Source of the DNA: Debaryomyces hansenii CBS767
Lineage: Eukaryota; Ascomycota; Pichiomycetes; Serinales; Debaryomycetaceae
Reading direction: 5' to 3'
Assembly (NCBI RefSeq): GCF_000006445.2
Contig: NC_006047.2
Span: forward strand, 1,302,001 to 1,366,000
DNA: 64,000 bases
Positions within the stretch are counted from its first letter, which is position 1. Each line of letters opens with the position of its first letter. The position numbers and the translations under genes were made by a program. The notes beneath the pieces were generated by a model. It worked only from the letters and a program-made list of their open reading frames with translations. It was not told where the DNA came from and made no database searches. Shown piece by piece: positions 1-8,300 of this stretch.

Positions 1-301
1 ACCAGTTAAAAGTAAACCAAATACTCAGGGGATACCAGATGAAGATATCTCCACTTCAAGAGTGATAAAGGCACTCTTTCTTACGTTTCTTTCGCTATTT
101 GCAATCGTACTTTGGGGTTATCATTCAGTTTGGGCAGTTAAGGTGATGATTTACAATACGTATGGTAATTTCTTCAATAATTTAGTATTCGGGCCAGGTA
201 CTTTGATTGCTCATGGTGGTTTAAGTATTAAGCTTGTTACTTATTTAAATGTGATACTATTAGATGATAAGATCGATGCAGATCATAAAAAGTATCTTTA
301 G
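1..301 (+). CDS. 3' end of an unrecognised membrane protein gene (partial)
   Basis: An open frame enters from the left edge (first full codon at position 2) and stops at TAG 299-301, giving the last 99 residues of a protein. The fragment starts with a polar stretch, then has a strongly hydrophobic segment rich in Leu/Phe/Ala (about residues 22-45 of the fragment), then a second weaker hydrophobic stretch, and ends with a charged tail containing DDKIDADHKK. This looks like the C-terminal part of an integral membrane protein, probably of the endomembrane system. No in-frame ATG lies near the visible 5' part, so the true start is outside the window. It converges on SLX4 with only 62 bp between the stops. 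I do not recognise the family. Confidence 0.6.
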   Translation, partial: PVKSKPNTQGIPDEDISTSRVIKALFLTFLSLFAIVLWGYHSVWAVKVMIYNTYGNFFNNLVFGPGTLIAHGGLSIKLVTYLNVILLDDKIDADHKKYL

Positions 302-363
302 GGATGTAATATATATATATATATACAAAATGCTATGTAAATAATACTTATAATATAATCAAG

Positions 364-2730
364 TCATTTAATGTCCGTATATGTGATTCCTAATTCATCG
401 CAGTATTTTTCCAATATGTCTGTTTCTAACTTGACACCCGCTGAACCAGATGCTAACCACTCTTGCAACATACATAAATTTATTGGTTCAAAACTCAATA
501 TTTTATCAAGCCAATATTGATCCTGCTTCAAATGGAAGCTGATTCTATTATAAATGTTTGTTTTAATTGTATGCTGCGATGCAGTCATTGGTTTGTCTTG
601 ACTGTCATTTAATTGGCTCTGACTGACTAATTTATTTGTCTCAGAGAGAATCTGGATCATTTTTTCTTTGCCCTTGACTGGCTTTAATCCCCATTCTTGA
701 AATTTCGCCTTCAAATCCTTTGTAGACATATTATTAAATTCGTCCTGAGTTAGTTCTAAAGCGTTGGAACGAATAGGGTCTTCAAGTATCTTTTCAGAGC
801 CAAATGCGGAATCAGCAGCTTGTGAGGTATACAACAGCCCTAGAACATTAGAATTATCAATCTGTGGACTTGAAGGCACTTGCAAAACTGAAGTATCATT
901 TTCATTTCTGGGATTGCGTCCTAGATTTACCAAATCATCAGTATCATCGACTTCTCTTGTAATTTCAATGACGCTTAAACTGTTGTCGTGCTCACCTTCA
1001 TCTTCAGAATCACGTATTTCATTCTCCGAATCAACAGGCTGACGTTTGGTTTCAATTGTCTTAATCTTAACTTTGCTATTTTCGTTCATTAATTCAACAT
1101 ATAGACCTCCATCAATTAACAATCGAGATGTGTGATATACCTTGCGTTTCTTATAGGCCTGACGTGCCGGCATAGAAGAAAATATAGCTTCTTCTTCGCT
1201 ATCGTCAAATTGATATTGAGAAGGAATTGGCTGTGCTGAAGAGAGCTTGAATTTAGATCTGGCAGTAGAATAAGCAGATGATTCCTCTGAAACAATTCTT
1301 TCATGTCTGGGCGTAACACTATTAGATCGTATCAGAAGCGGTGAACTATTACAATGCAATCGAAATGGAGATGACATTATATTTTTACTCCCAGGAGTTC
1401 TCTTTGTCGGAGTCTTAAATAATTCTGAATCTTTTATAGGGGACGATATTATGACCTCTTCCGCTTCATTATGAGACGCACGGTCCTCTTCAGACATTAA
1501 ATTTGTTTTACCTCTATTTATTGAGCTGGAGGATATTTCGATTGGTGCTTCTTGCGTGCCATGTATTGCTTGAGGTTGTCTAGGCGCAGTTTCGGATACT
1601 TGAAAATTATCTTCTGATATCTCAGCTATATCTCCCGTAATTGATTCTCTCTGCCCCGATTGAACAAATGGGAAGCTTTCAATTGATACAGCAGTTTCTA
1701 CTGAGTCCTTTTGATGAGAAAAAATTTCATTTCCATTAAACTCGGGGTCATAGATCGAATTCTTGACCTGAATCTTTTGTTCCGATAGATGAAGAGCTTT
1801 GTCGGATTGCTCATCTCTACAACAGAAGCTTACCCTTATAGGACTGGGCTCAGGGGACGAATCCAGAATCACATCAAATTCCCTGTCAATGGTATCTTCA
1901 GATTTTGTGGTATTCATTACTTGGGATAGTGTCATTACAAAGGGGGTTTCGTTATCCGACTCTTCTAAATCATTCTGCAATATCGTGCTTTCATTAATTA
2001 TTTGTTCAGAAGTCAAATCATACAACCACTTCAAGTCGTCATCCGTAAACTCTGTATCTGGAGGTGCAGATGCTTGCGACCATATGCTACTATTATTTTT
2101 TGGGTACTCTGATATTAACTGTGATTGGTTTTGGATTTGAATTTTATTAGTGATATATTTAAGACTCTTCTTGGTCCTGGATGACAATTCTGGGAACCGT
2201 AGCCTAATTCTTTTGATAATGTCAGTCCATTCTTTCTTGGTGTATAGTATTCTTGATTCATGTTCTATTTCAGGGACGTCAGACAGTTCTAATTTCCTTT
2301 TTTCGATACTTTCTATTCTCTTCAAAATATCTCCAATCTTCTCCTTGTGGCCTGAAAAATATTGAAATATTGATAGCTGAGCATCTTTTTGGCCCAACTT
2401 TGACTGCTTAAGCTCTTGAAATGATTTCCCTTTATTATAGGTTTCTTCCATTAACGAAGTCAAACTTTTAATTCGATTGTTATCTCGTTTAGATCTTCGT
2501 TTAGGTTTAGTGATAGACGTATCTTTGTTTTTATTTTCCAAATTTTCATTCTGAAGACCAATCGTGTGATTTGTATTTGTATCTATATTCTTAAACTTCC
2601 TCAAGCGTTCAATCCTTTTCTTCATGTTCTCTTCTTCTTTACTTATTTCATCAAATTCCTCTAATCTTCCTTGCATTTGGGTGGAAGCGAGATTGATATC
2701 ACCAATACTGTCTTCGGTTAATCGAGACAT
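364..2730 (-). CDS. SLX4: Structure-specific endonuclease scaffold subunit Slx4
   Basis: Predicted 788-residue non-catalytic subunit of the Slx1-Slx4 nuclease, which cuts branched DNA at stalled forks and recombination intermediates in the nucleus. Recognition rests on the C-terminal 60 residues, which match the conserved Slx4 domain that binds Slx1 (pattern around WLDKIL, CMLQEWLASGSAGVKLE and the final YCDELGITY). A SAP-like helix-extension-helix (about residues 660-700, MSTKDLKAKFQEWGLKPVKG) precedes it. The middle is long, acidic and Ser/Thr-rich with many SP, TP and SQ sites, as expected for a phosphorylation-controlled scaffold; yeast Slx4 is about 750 residues. The open frame continues a little upstream, but the first ATG is at 2730, so I start there. 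An MCB-like ACGCGC lies 135 bp upstream. RLF2 lies upstream in the same direction. Confidence 0.85.
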   Translation of the reverse strand: MSRLTEDSIGDINLASTQMQGRLEEFDEISKEEENMKKRIERLRKFKNIDTNTNHTIGLQNENLENKNKDTSITKPKRRSKRDNNRIKSLTSLMEETYNKGKSFQELKQSKLGQKDAQLSIFQYFSGHKEKIGDILKRIESIEKRKLELSDVPEIEHESRILYTKKEWTDIIKRIRLRFPELSSRTKKSLKYITNKIQIQNQSQLISEYPKNNSSIWSQASAPPDTEFTDDDLKWLYDLTSEQIINESTILQNDLEESDNETPFVMTLSQVMNTTKSEDTIDREFDVILDSSPEPSPIRVSFCCRDEQSDKALHLSEQKIQVKNSIYDPEFNGNEIFSHQKDSVETAVSIESFPFVQSGQRESITGDIAEISEDNFQVSETAPRQPQAIHGTQEAPIEISSSSINRGKTNLMSEEDRASHNEAEEVIISSPIKDSELFKTPTKRTPGSKNIMSSPFRLHCNSSPLLIRSNSVTPRHERIVSEESSAYSTARSKFKLSSAQPIPSQYQFDDSEEEAIFSSMPARQAYKKRKVYHTSRLLIDGGLYVELMNENSKVKIKTIETKRQPVDSENEIRDSEDEGEHDNSLSVIEITREVDDTDDLVNLGRNPRNENDTSVLQVPSSPQIDNSNVLGLLYTSQAADSAFGSEKILEDPIRSNALELTQDEFNNMSTKDLKAKFQEWGLKPVKGKEKMIQILSETNKLVSQSQLNDSQDKPMTASQHTIKTNIYNRISFHLKQDQYWLDKILSFEPINLCMLQEWLASGSAGVKLETDILEKYCDELGITYTDIK

Positions 2731-2864
2731 TTTAATATTATGCAAATGTAGTCATAAGTATTTTAACTATTACTGTTAGATTTAGTAAGACTGTTGAGAC
2801 AGAGATAAGATGATCTATATGCGTTAAATATATGATTTATTGACATTATTTACTACACAAATAA

Positions 2865-2870
2865 ACGCGC
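2865..2870 (-). promoter_or_regulatory. MCB-like element upstream of SLX4
   Basis: ACGCGC, one base off the MBF-binding MCB core ACGCGT, sits 135 bp upstream of the SLX4 start. It fits G1/S expression of a repair gene, but a single imperfect site is weak evidence. Confidence 0.3.
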
Positions 2871-2884
2871 ACTTTTTGAAATGC

Positions 2885-4732
2885 CTATTTTTCCGAGCCA
2901 ATACTTAACTTTTCCTTCAATTCAGGCTTTACAATCCAATTTCCACTTTTCTTATTATAAAAGGCTATATCTTGGATCGTATGCTTTAATAATGCCTTCG
3001 TAAAAGTCTTGAATTCCTTTTTAGACAATTCTACTAATGTACCAATAGTGAAGTCATTATTCTTTTCAATAAACTGGATTAGTTCATGAATAGCTTTTGG
3101 ATCTTTAATCGTTGGCTTTTGTGCAGTCAATATATTAGGCGACCTGCTGGTACTCTTATTTGGACTTGTTCCTTGATTTTTCAACAGGTTGACGAAGCTG
3201 GTATGTTCTGTAGTCTGAGAGTTAACAACTTTCTCTTTGTTCACATCCCAATAATTAGTGAAAGGATCTATCGAGAATTCAATATTTATATCCAATCTTT
3301 CGTATTTTATTTCATCAAAGAATTCGTGATCATTCTCGTCATCATTATTCCATTTACTTATTGCCACTAATGGACCCATTATTCTCTTTTTCTTTTTCAT
3401 TAAATCATTACTCTCTACGAAATCATCCATCTCTTCTTCATCGTCTATATCATCATCATCATCATCCTCATCGTCATTATCAATATCCTCGCCTTCACCT
3501 TCATCTTCTGCATCTTCTCCATTCCATTCTGCATCTGAGTCATAGCTGTAATCTAATCCTGATTTAGATGTATCAAACGGATTTCGTACTGGTAATTTAG
3601 TAGACATATGGTTTGAAGAACACCATGTTCCAATATAGGGAGGCTTTATGTTTTCGTAGAACTGTAAATACTTCATTGGCAGAAGATTTTGAAACATCTC
3701 GTAGATCTGTGATTCTGTCGCTTGTGAGGAGTTTAAAGCATTAACAATATCTTGTGGAGTGGTAAAATTCTTTTCTCTAAGCTTTGGCTTGCAAGCCTTG
3801 AAAAATTTTGATATATCCGTGTTTTCAGATTTGTTATTTGCGGCTTTCACAATCGAGTCAAAATCAGCTATCGATTTCTTTAATCCAGAATCTGTTAACT
3901 GAATTGACAGAGCCATTATAACGTTTTTCTTTTGAAAAAATGGTAGGAAAACTTTATTGTATATGTCGGTTTCTTCCTCTTTTTCTTTACTTTCGTCATT
4001 GCTTAGATCTACTATTTGAGTATCTTTTTTCGGTTCATTTTTTATCGGAGATGACTTGACAGTCTTACCAATAGTGAAGAAATTGGAAATCTTCATTTGA
4101 CTCCTTTCTTTCGATTCTTCGGCCTTTCTTTTCTCTTCTTCAGCTAGCTTTCTTTCATGGTCCTTGCGCTCTTTAAGCTCTTCATTCTTACGCTTTTTTT
4201 CTAGTCTTTGCCTTTCTCTTTCTCCCTTTTCTGTAAGCTTTTTCAATCTCTCTTCGTCTTTCTTCTTTTCTCGTTCTAATTTTTCTTCTTCTAGTTTTTT
4301 ACGTCTCATTTCTTTCTCCATTTCTTTCTCGTATGCCTTTCGTTTCCTTTCATCTTCTTTCACTCTACGTTCTTCTTCTTTGCGTATTCTATCTTCCTCC
4401 CTTTTCTTCTCTTTCTCAATTCTCTCCATCTCCCTTTGCTTCTGTCTTCCCAATTTCTCAATTTGTTTCTTGGTAAGGGTCTTTGTTGGCGATGTATCAT
4501 TCACTTCCTCAATAGGGAATGGACTTGAATCTAAAGTACCTTCGGGGGTTGATAATCTTTGCTTCTTGGTCTTGGGTGTTTCTATGTCTTTACTTTCATC
4601 TTCCTGATTTCTTTTTGGAGGATTTACAACCTCTATAACAGCATGATCTTGTAATACCTTATCGCTTTGATCATTCATTTTATGTGTTGGGGTTAGCGAA
4701 GGTGAATTATAAATTGGAAGCAGATTGCTCAT
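2885..4732 (-). CDS. RLF2: CAF-1 large subunit Cac1/Rlf2 (p150)
   Basis: Predicted 615-residue large subunit of chromatin assembly factor 1, which deposits H3-H4 behind the replication fork. In order: a disordered N terminus; an extremely charged Lys/Glu/Arg helix (about residues 88-211, the KER region that binds DNA); immediately after it a PCNA-binding PIP-type box QMKISNFF (212-219); a likely SUMO-interacting motif IVDLSNDES (about 240-248); a conserved block with KPPYIGTWCSSN; a long Asp/Glu tract (about 405-440) that should hold histones; and a C-terminal winged-helix region with HTIQDIAFYNKKSGNWIV. This order is diagnostic for Cac1. The acidic tract is encoded by near-perfect trinucleotide repeats around 3445-3475. 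A perfect MCB lies 95 bp upstream, in line with S-phase expression. Confidence 0.9.
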   Translation of the reverse strand: MSNLLPIYNSPSLTPTHKMNDQSDKVLQDHAVIEVVNPPKRNQEDESKDIETPKTKKQRLSTPEGTLDSSPFPIEEVNDTSPTKTLTKKQIEKLGRQKQREMERIEKEKKREEDRIRKEEERRVKEDERKRKAYEKEMEKEMRRKKLEEEKLEREKKKDEERLKKLTEKGERERQRLEKKRKNEELKERKDHERKLAEEEKRKAEESKERSQMKISNFFTIGKTVKSSPIKNEPKKDTQIVDLSNDESKEKEEETDIYNKVFLPFFQKKNVIMALSIQLTDSGLKKSIADFDSIVKAANNKSENTDISKFFKACKPKLREKNFTTPQDIVNALNSSQATESQIYEMFQNLLPMKYLQFYENIKPPYIGTWCSSNHMSTKLPVRNPFDTSKSGLDYSYDSDAEWNGEDAEDEGEGEDIDNDDEDDDDDDIDDEEEMDDFVESNDLMKKKKRIMGPLVAISKWNNDDENDHEFFDEIKYERLDINIEFSIDPFTNYWDVNKEKVVNSQTTEHTSFVNLLKNQGTSPNKSTSRSPNILTAQKPTIKDPKAIHELIQFIEKNNDFTIGTLVELSKKEFKTFTKALLKHTIQDIAFYNKKSGNWIVKPELKEKLSIGSEK

Positions 4733-4826
4733 TGAACCAACAATTTCTATTTCTTCACTTATGTCTTATATCTTATACCTAACGATATGATGAAATATCC
4801 AAAACCTTGGTGAATTTTTCTGTGGT

Positions 4827-4832
4827 ACGCGT
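4827..4832 (-). promoter_or_regulatory. MCB element (ACGCGT) upstream of RLF2
   Basis: A perfect palindromic ACGCGT lies 95 bp upstream of the RLF2 ATG. In yeasts this hexamer is bound by MBF (Mbp1-Swi6) and drives late-G1 transcription of replication genes, a close fit to a replication-coupled histone chaperone. Confidence 0.55.
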
Positions 4833-5058
4833 CTGATATCAACAAAAAAATATTCTGTCGTGATAATCCACAGTAAATGTTAAATAGTGCACTGAAAAAG
4901 CTAGGATATTTCAATGATGACTACTACAAAAAATTTTAAATAATCTAATATTAATGATATGTATAGAGATAAATCTGATTTACTTATAAATCCAAGAAAT
5001 GAATAAGGGCCCACTAAAAATACAACTTGAAAAAAAATAATGAAATGTAAAAAAGCTC

Positions 5059-7515
5059 CTAAAAGTTCGGTATGTCTAAATGGAAGTATGGAGTATTGGT
5101 GCTTACGGCAGCAAAATATTGGTCATTTATACCCGATTCAATATCCTGTGTTTTAGAAGAAGTAGCAATGTTCACATAAGTAGTATCACTGACTAAACCA
5201 TCCTCGCTGTACGAACCAAAACCAGCATTCATTAATCCCCTTCTAATCCAAGGAGATAAAATACCTGAAAAATGAAATTCAACTTCTCTATCAGCATATA
5301 TATTCAAGGCTTTACGCAAATCAACTAAAGCCTGTATACTAGTTACATCAACTGAAGCAACGGTAGAAAAATCGAAATGAACAATCTTCAAGATTGGTCT
5401 GTTATCTTCTTGTGGGGTTTCTACCTTAGCATTCTTATTTTTAAAGAAAGGAATACTCCATTGTAATGGGCCTGGGTCATTCCAAGGTCTGGAACCGACA
5501 TCGTTAGAGTTATATGGTTTGCCTCTTCTTGTTATGCGTTTTACCTCATCTGTAACTCTCTCTATTTGTGTCGAAGCGTTAGGATATGTGAATGCTTCAA
5601 TTGGTTTATAAACAATAACTCCTGGTGGTGGAGGTCTGACTTGTAAGTCACTATTAATGTTTTCTTTGGTTAACGGAACCCACCTAGTGTGGAATCTAAT
5701 ATTTGGATTGTTGTCGAGTAATTTATGAGTAGATGGCAGAGTGGTGATTGCTTCCTTAGATTTAAATTTATTAGATGAGGTTGCCTGGTAATTGGATGTA
5801 TTGCTCAAAACTTGATGGATTTCAATATCCTTTGAAACATCGGAAGATGAATTGTTATAATTGGCATCGCCGCTAATAGTTGAGGAGCTATCCGAGTTAG
5901 AATTATCGATAATTGGATTGATAACTTCAGCAACTTGAATTCTACCCAAAAAGAAACCTTGAGGTTTGGAAACACGGAATAACAAGACTGCTACAGAAGC
6001 ACAAATTGCAAAGTAGACACCATTCTCAATAGATGAAAAGACAGTAATAATAACTGCAATCAAGAAAATCCCACAGTCTAAGGGACTAATTCTCCAAAAA
6101 TTCCAAGTGACTTTGTAATTGGCAATCAAATCAGAAACTGCATGGATAATAACAGCTGACAATACCGCCTTAGGAATATAGTAGAAAGCACTCGTTAAAC
6201 AGTATAAAGCTAACAAAACAACAGCACCTGTGAATATACCAGCCAAAGGTGTTCTGACACCACACTTGGCCTTTAAAGCAGATCTTGAGAATGAACCCGT
6301 GGCAGGATATGCATTAAAGAATGTACCAATTAAATTATTGACCCCAATAGCAATTAATTCTTGATCTGGCACAACCTTATAATCATTAACTCTACCGAAT
6401 GATTTTGAAATGGCTATATGCTCTAATAATAAGATAATGGTAGAAACTGGAATCTCAGAAGCCATCAGGGAAATAATATTATCTGGAATTGTCATGACAC
6501 CGACATGTTGCAATCCAGAAGGAACTTCACCGATAGTCTTGATCGGTGGTTTGAAATCCGAAGCTGGGCCGTCAAACGCAACCTTCTGAGGATGAACAAT
6601 GCCCCAGGAAATTGCAGTAGCCACAATTAAAACGATGGCATTTCTTAAATTTTGTGAATAGAAAAACCAAAGCTTGTATCTTGGCCATCTTTTCATGGCA
6701 ATTTCAGTCAGGAATTTCCAAACAAACAATATAAACAAACAAACCAAACCGAATGCTGCATCCACCGTAGTGTTTGGCAAGTTCTTTAATGTATCAATGA
6801 CCACCATATATGAAGCACTTCTAGTATTGACCAACGAATTATATCCCATTAAGCCTGGAACTTGTCCAACAATAATACTGAAGGCTGATCCGGACATGAA
6901 ACCCATGACCGCTGGAATGGAAATAAACTCCAAGATAAATCCTAATCTTAAAATACCAATACCAGTAGCGATACCACCACAAATTAAGGACAAAAATGTC
7001 GCTATTTCCGCAGGGTCATATTTATCTTCGCCTACTTTCGCTTGAACATTCTGTATCACCTTACCCACTTGCATCGACATGACAGCAACTGGTCCAATAG
7101 AAACATCTTTTGAGGTGGCAAAGAAGGAATATATGAAGACACCAACGAATGATGAATACAACCCGTATTCAGCTGACAAACCCGCTAACTGGGCATATGA
7201 CATCGATTGTGGAACTAAAACAACACCAACAGTGATACCTGCAATGAGATCACCGTAGAGCCATTTTCTATTATAATGCAATATCCATTGAGCAATTGGA
7301 AATAATGAAATGAAATAGTTTGTTGCCTTTTGTAATGGACTACCAAATACCTCTTGGCCCCAGTCCACAACTGTCACTTCTCTTTCATTATACAGAGGCA
7401 CTAAAACATTGCTATTCTTTATTTCGTATTCGTCGTTAGCGTAGTCGAAATCATGTTCTTGTGCTTCAGGTTGGAACTCCTGTATTTCTGGTACCTGTGA
7501 TTCATGAACCGACAT
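5059..7515 (-). CDS. SUL2: High-affinity sulfate permease (SLC26/SulP family)
   Basis: Predicted 818-residue plasma-membrane sulfate transporter feeding the sulfate assimilation pathway. The SulP signature region is intact (VPQSMSYAQLAGL, AEYGLYSSF, then SIGPVAVMS), followed by many hydrophobic segments to about residue 530. A long polar, Asn/Ser-rich insert (about 540-640) follows, then a cytoplasmic STAS domain (about 690-790; KIVHFDFSTVASVDVTS). Saccharomyces has two paralogues, SUL1 and SUL2, so the symbol marks the family rather than strict orthology. The open frame extends 12 codons upstream, but its only ATG fitting the family is at 7515. The 785-bp upstream gap holds paired Met31/32-type motifs next to a Cbf1 site, which independently supports sulfur regulation. 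Confidence 0.88.
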   Translation of the reverse strand: MSVHESQVPEIQEFQPEAQEHDFDYANDEYEIKNSNVLVPLYNEREVTVVDWGQEVFGSPLQKATNYFISLFPIAQWILHYNRKWLYGDLIAGITVGVVLVPQSMSYAQLAGLSAEYGLYSSFVGVFIYSFFATSKDVSIGPVAVMSMQVGKVIQNVQAKVGEDKYDPAEIATFLSLICGGIATGIGILRLGFILEFISIPAVMGFMSGSAFSIIVGQVPGLMGYNSLVNTRSASYMVVIDTLKNLPNTTVDAAFGLVCLFILFVWKFLTEIAMKRWPRYKLWFFYSQNLRNAIVLIVATAISWGIVHPQKVAFDGPASDFKPPIKTIGEVPSGLQHVGVMTIPDNIISLMASEIPVSTIILLLEHIAISKSFGRVNDYKVVPDQELIAIGVNNLIGTFFNAYPATGSFSRSALKAKCGVRTPLAGIFTGAVVLLALYCLTSAFYYIPKAVLSAVIIHAVSDLIANYKVTWNFWRISPLDCGIFLIAVIITVFSSIENGVYFAICASVAVLLFRVSKPQGFFLGRIQVAEVINPIIDNSNSDSSSTISGDANYNNSSSDVSKDIEIHQVLSNTSNYQATSSNKFKSKEAITTLPSTHKLLDNNPNIRFHTRWVPLTKENINSDLQVRPPPPGVIVYKPIEAFTYPNASTQIERVTDEVKRITRRGKPYNSNDVGSRPWNDPGPLQWSIPFFKNKNAKVETPQEDNRPILKIVHFDFSTVASVDVTSIQALVDLRKALNIYADREVEFHFSGILSPWIRRGLMNAGFGSYSEDGLVSDTTYVNIATSSKTQDIESGINDQYFAAVSTNTPYFHLDIPNF

Positions 7516-7728
7516 TACTAATGCAATCTGTAATACAAATGATATATGCAATAAAACCTAGTCAAACCAAATGCAAAAAGGACTGTCTTACTCTTTATAA
7601 CACTTTGAAATCTAATCTTCGAAGATATTTGCAATAAAATTTTCCAATTCGTTATTTGAAATCACTTCATAGACGTAGGTGTGGCTATTCAGCAACTACT
7701 TACTTAGCTGCAATTTTTTCACGGTACT

Positions 7729-7762
7729 ACTGTGGAAATCCACAGTTGTTCGAAGTCACGTG
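7729..7762. promoter_or_regulatory. Sulfur-regulon type cluster: inverted Met31/32 motif plus Cbf1 site
   Basis: An 18-bp inverted repeat at 7729-7746 (ACTGTGGA, two-base spacer, TCCACAGT) contains two head-to-head copies of the Met31/Met32 core CTGTGG. Ten bases on, GTCACGTG (7755-7762) is a perfect Cbf1 site. The cluster is 214-247 bp upstream of the sulfate permease ATG. In Saccharomyces, Met4 is recruited to sulfur genes through Cbf1 and Met31/32 bound to such neighbouring sites. Confidence 0.65.
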
Positions 7763-7974
7763 CCATGTCAATCAGATTTTATCATACCTAACCAAAGTCT
7801 AATTTGTTGAATTCTGCTATAATCTTCGAGGACATTAACTACATCAATAGTATCTACAATACGGGTTATTCTTCGGTTGAAATCGTTTAATGTGAATGGG
7901 CCAGAGCAATTTATTATTGGAGGGTCTTCTATCTGATGGAATAGAACAGAAATCTGTTGATGCGATTGCAACCA

Positions 7975-7984
7975 TTCACGTGAA
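7975..7984. promoter_or_regulatory. Second palindromic CACGTG site upstream of sulfate permease
   Basis: TTCACGTGAA is a perfect 10-bp palindrome around the Cbf1/bHLH core CACGTG, about 460 bp upstream of the sulfate permease start. Confidence 0.4.
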
Positions 7985-8300
7985 AAAACATGAAATGTGC
8001 TAAGAATGATTACGTAATACTTCTCTCTGAATCATCATGATACTAAATCCACAATTTGAGATAAACTTCGAAGTATGGGCGCCACGAAGGTCTCGTAATT
8101 CTATTAGCCTGCCACATGCATGCAAGGCTGTAGCATTTGCTCTTGTAGAGACGTAAATTTCCATAGTGATAAGTCGTATATATTTCGTAATCGTGTGTAT
8201 GAATAGCAAATATATTGAGGAGATACTCTATAGAGATCATACATAAAATATGTGACAAAAAGGGTAATCCAGATAGGCTGGAAGAACCACTTTAATGAAT

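Larger units (their letters stand above)
7516..8300. other. Intergenic region: sulfate permease promoter
   Basis: About 785 bp between the sulfate permease start and the 3' end of the FGGY kinase gene. Apart from the sulfur-type sites at 7729-7762 and 7975-7984 I see no gene. Short frames on the minus strand (about 60-70 codons) lack family resemblance. Confidence 0.6.

Noticed and set aside
4164..4607. 147-codon plus-strand Ser/Phe-rich frame
   Set aside because: Antisense of the Lys/Glu/Arg-rich KER region of RLF2; composition is a mirror artefact.
8000..8258. Overlapping short minus-strand frames upstream of the sulfate permease
   Set aside because: Alternative frames of the same promoter DNA with no conserved feature; one starts at a non-ATG codon.
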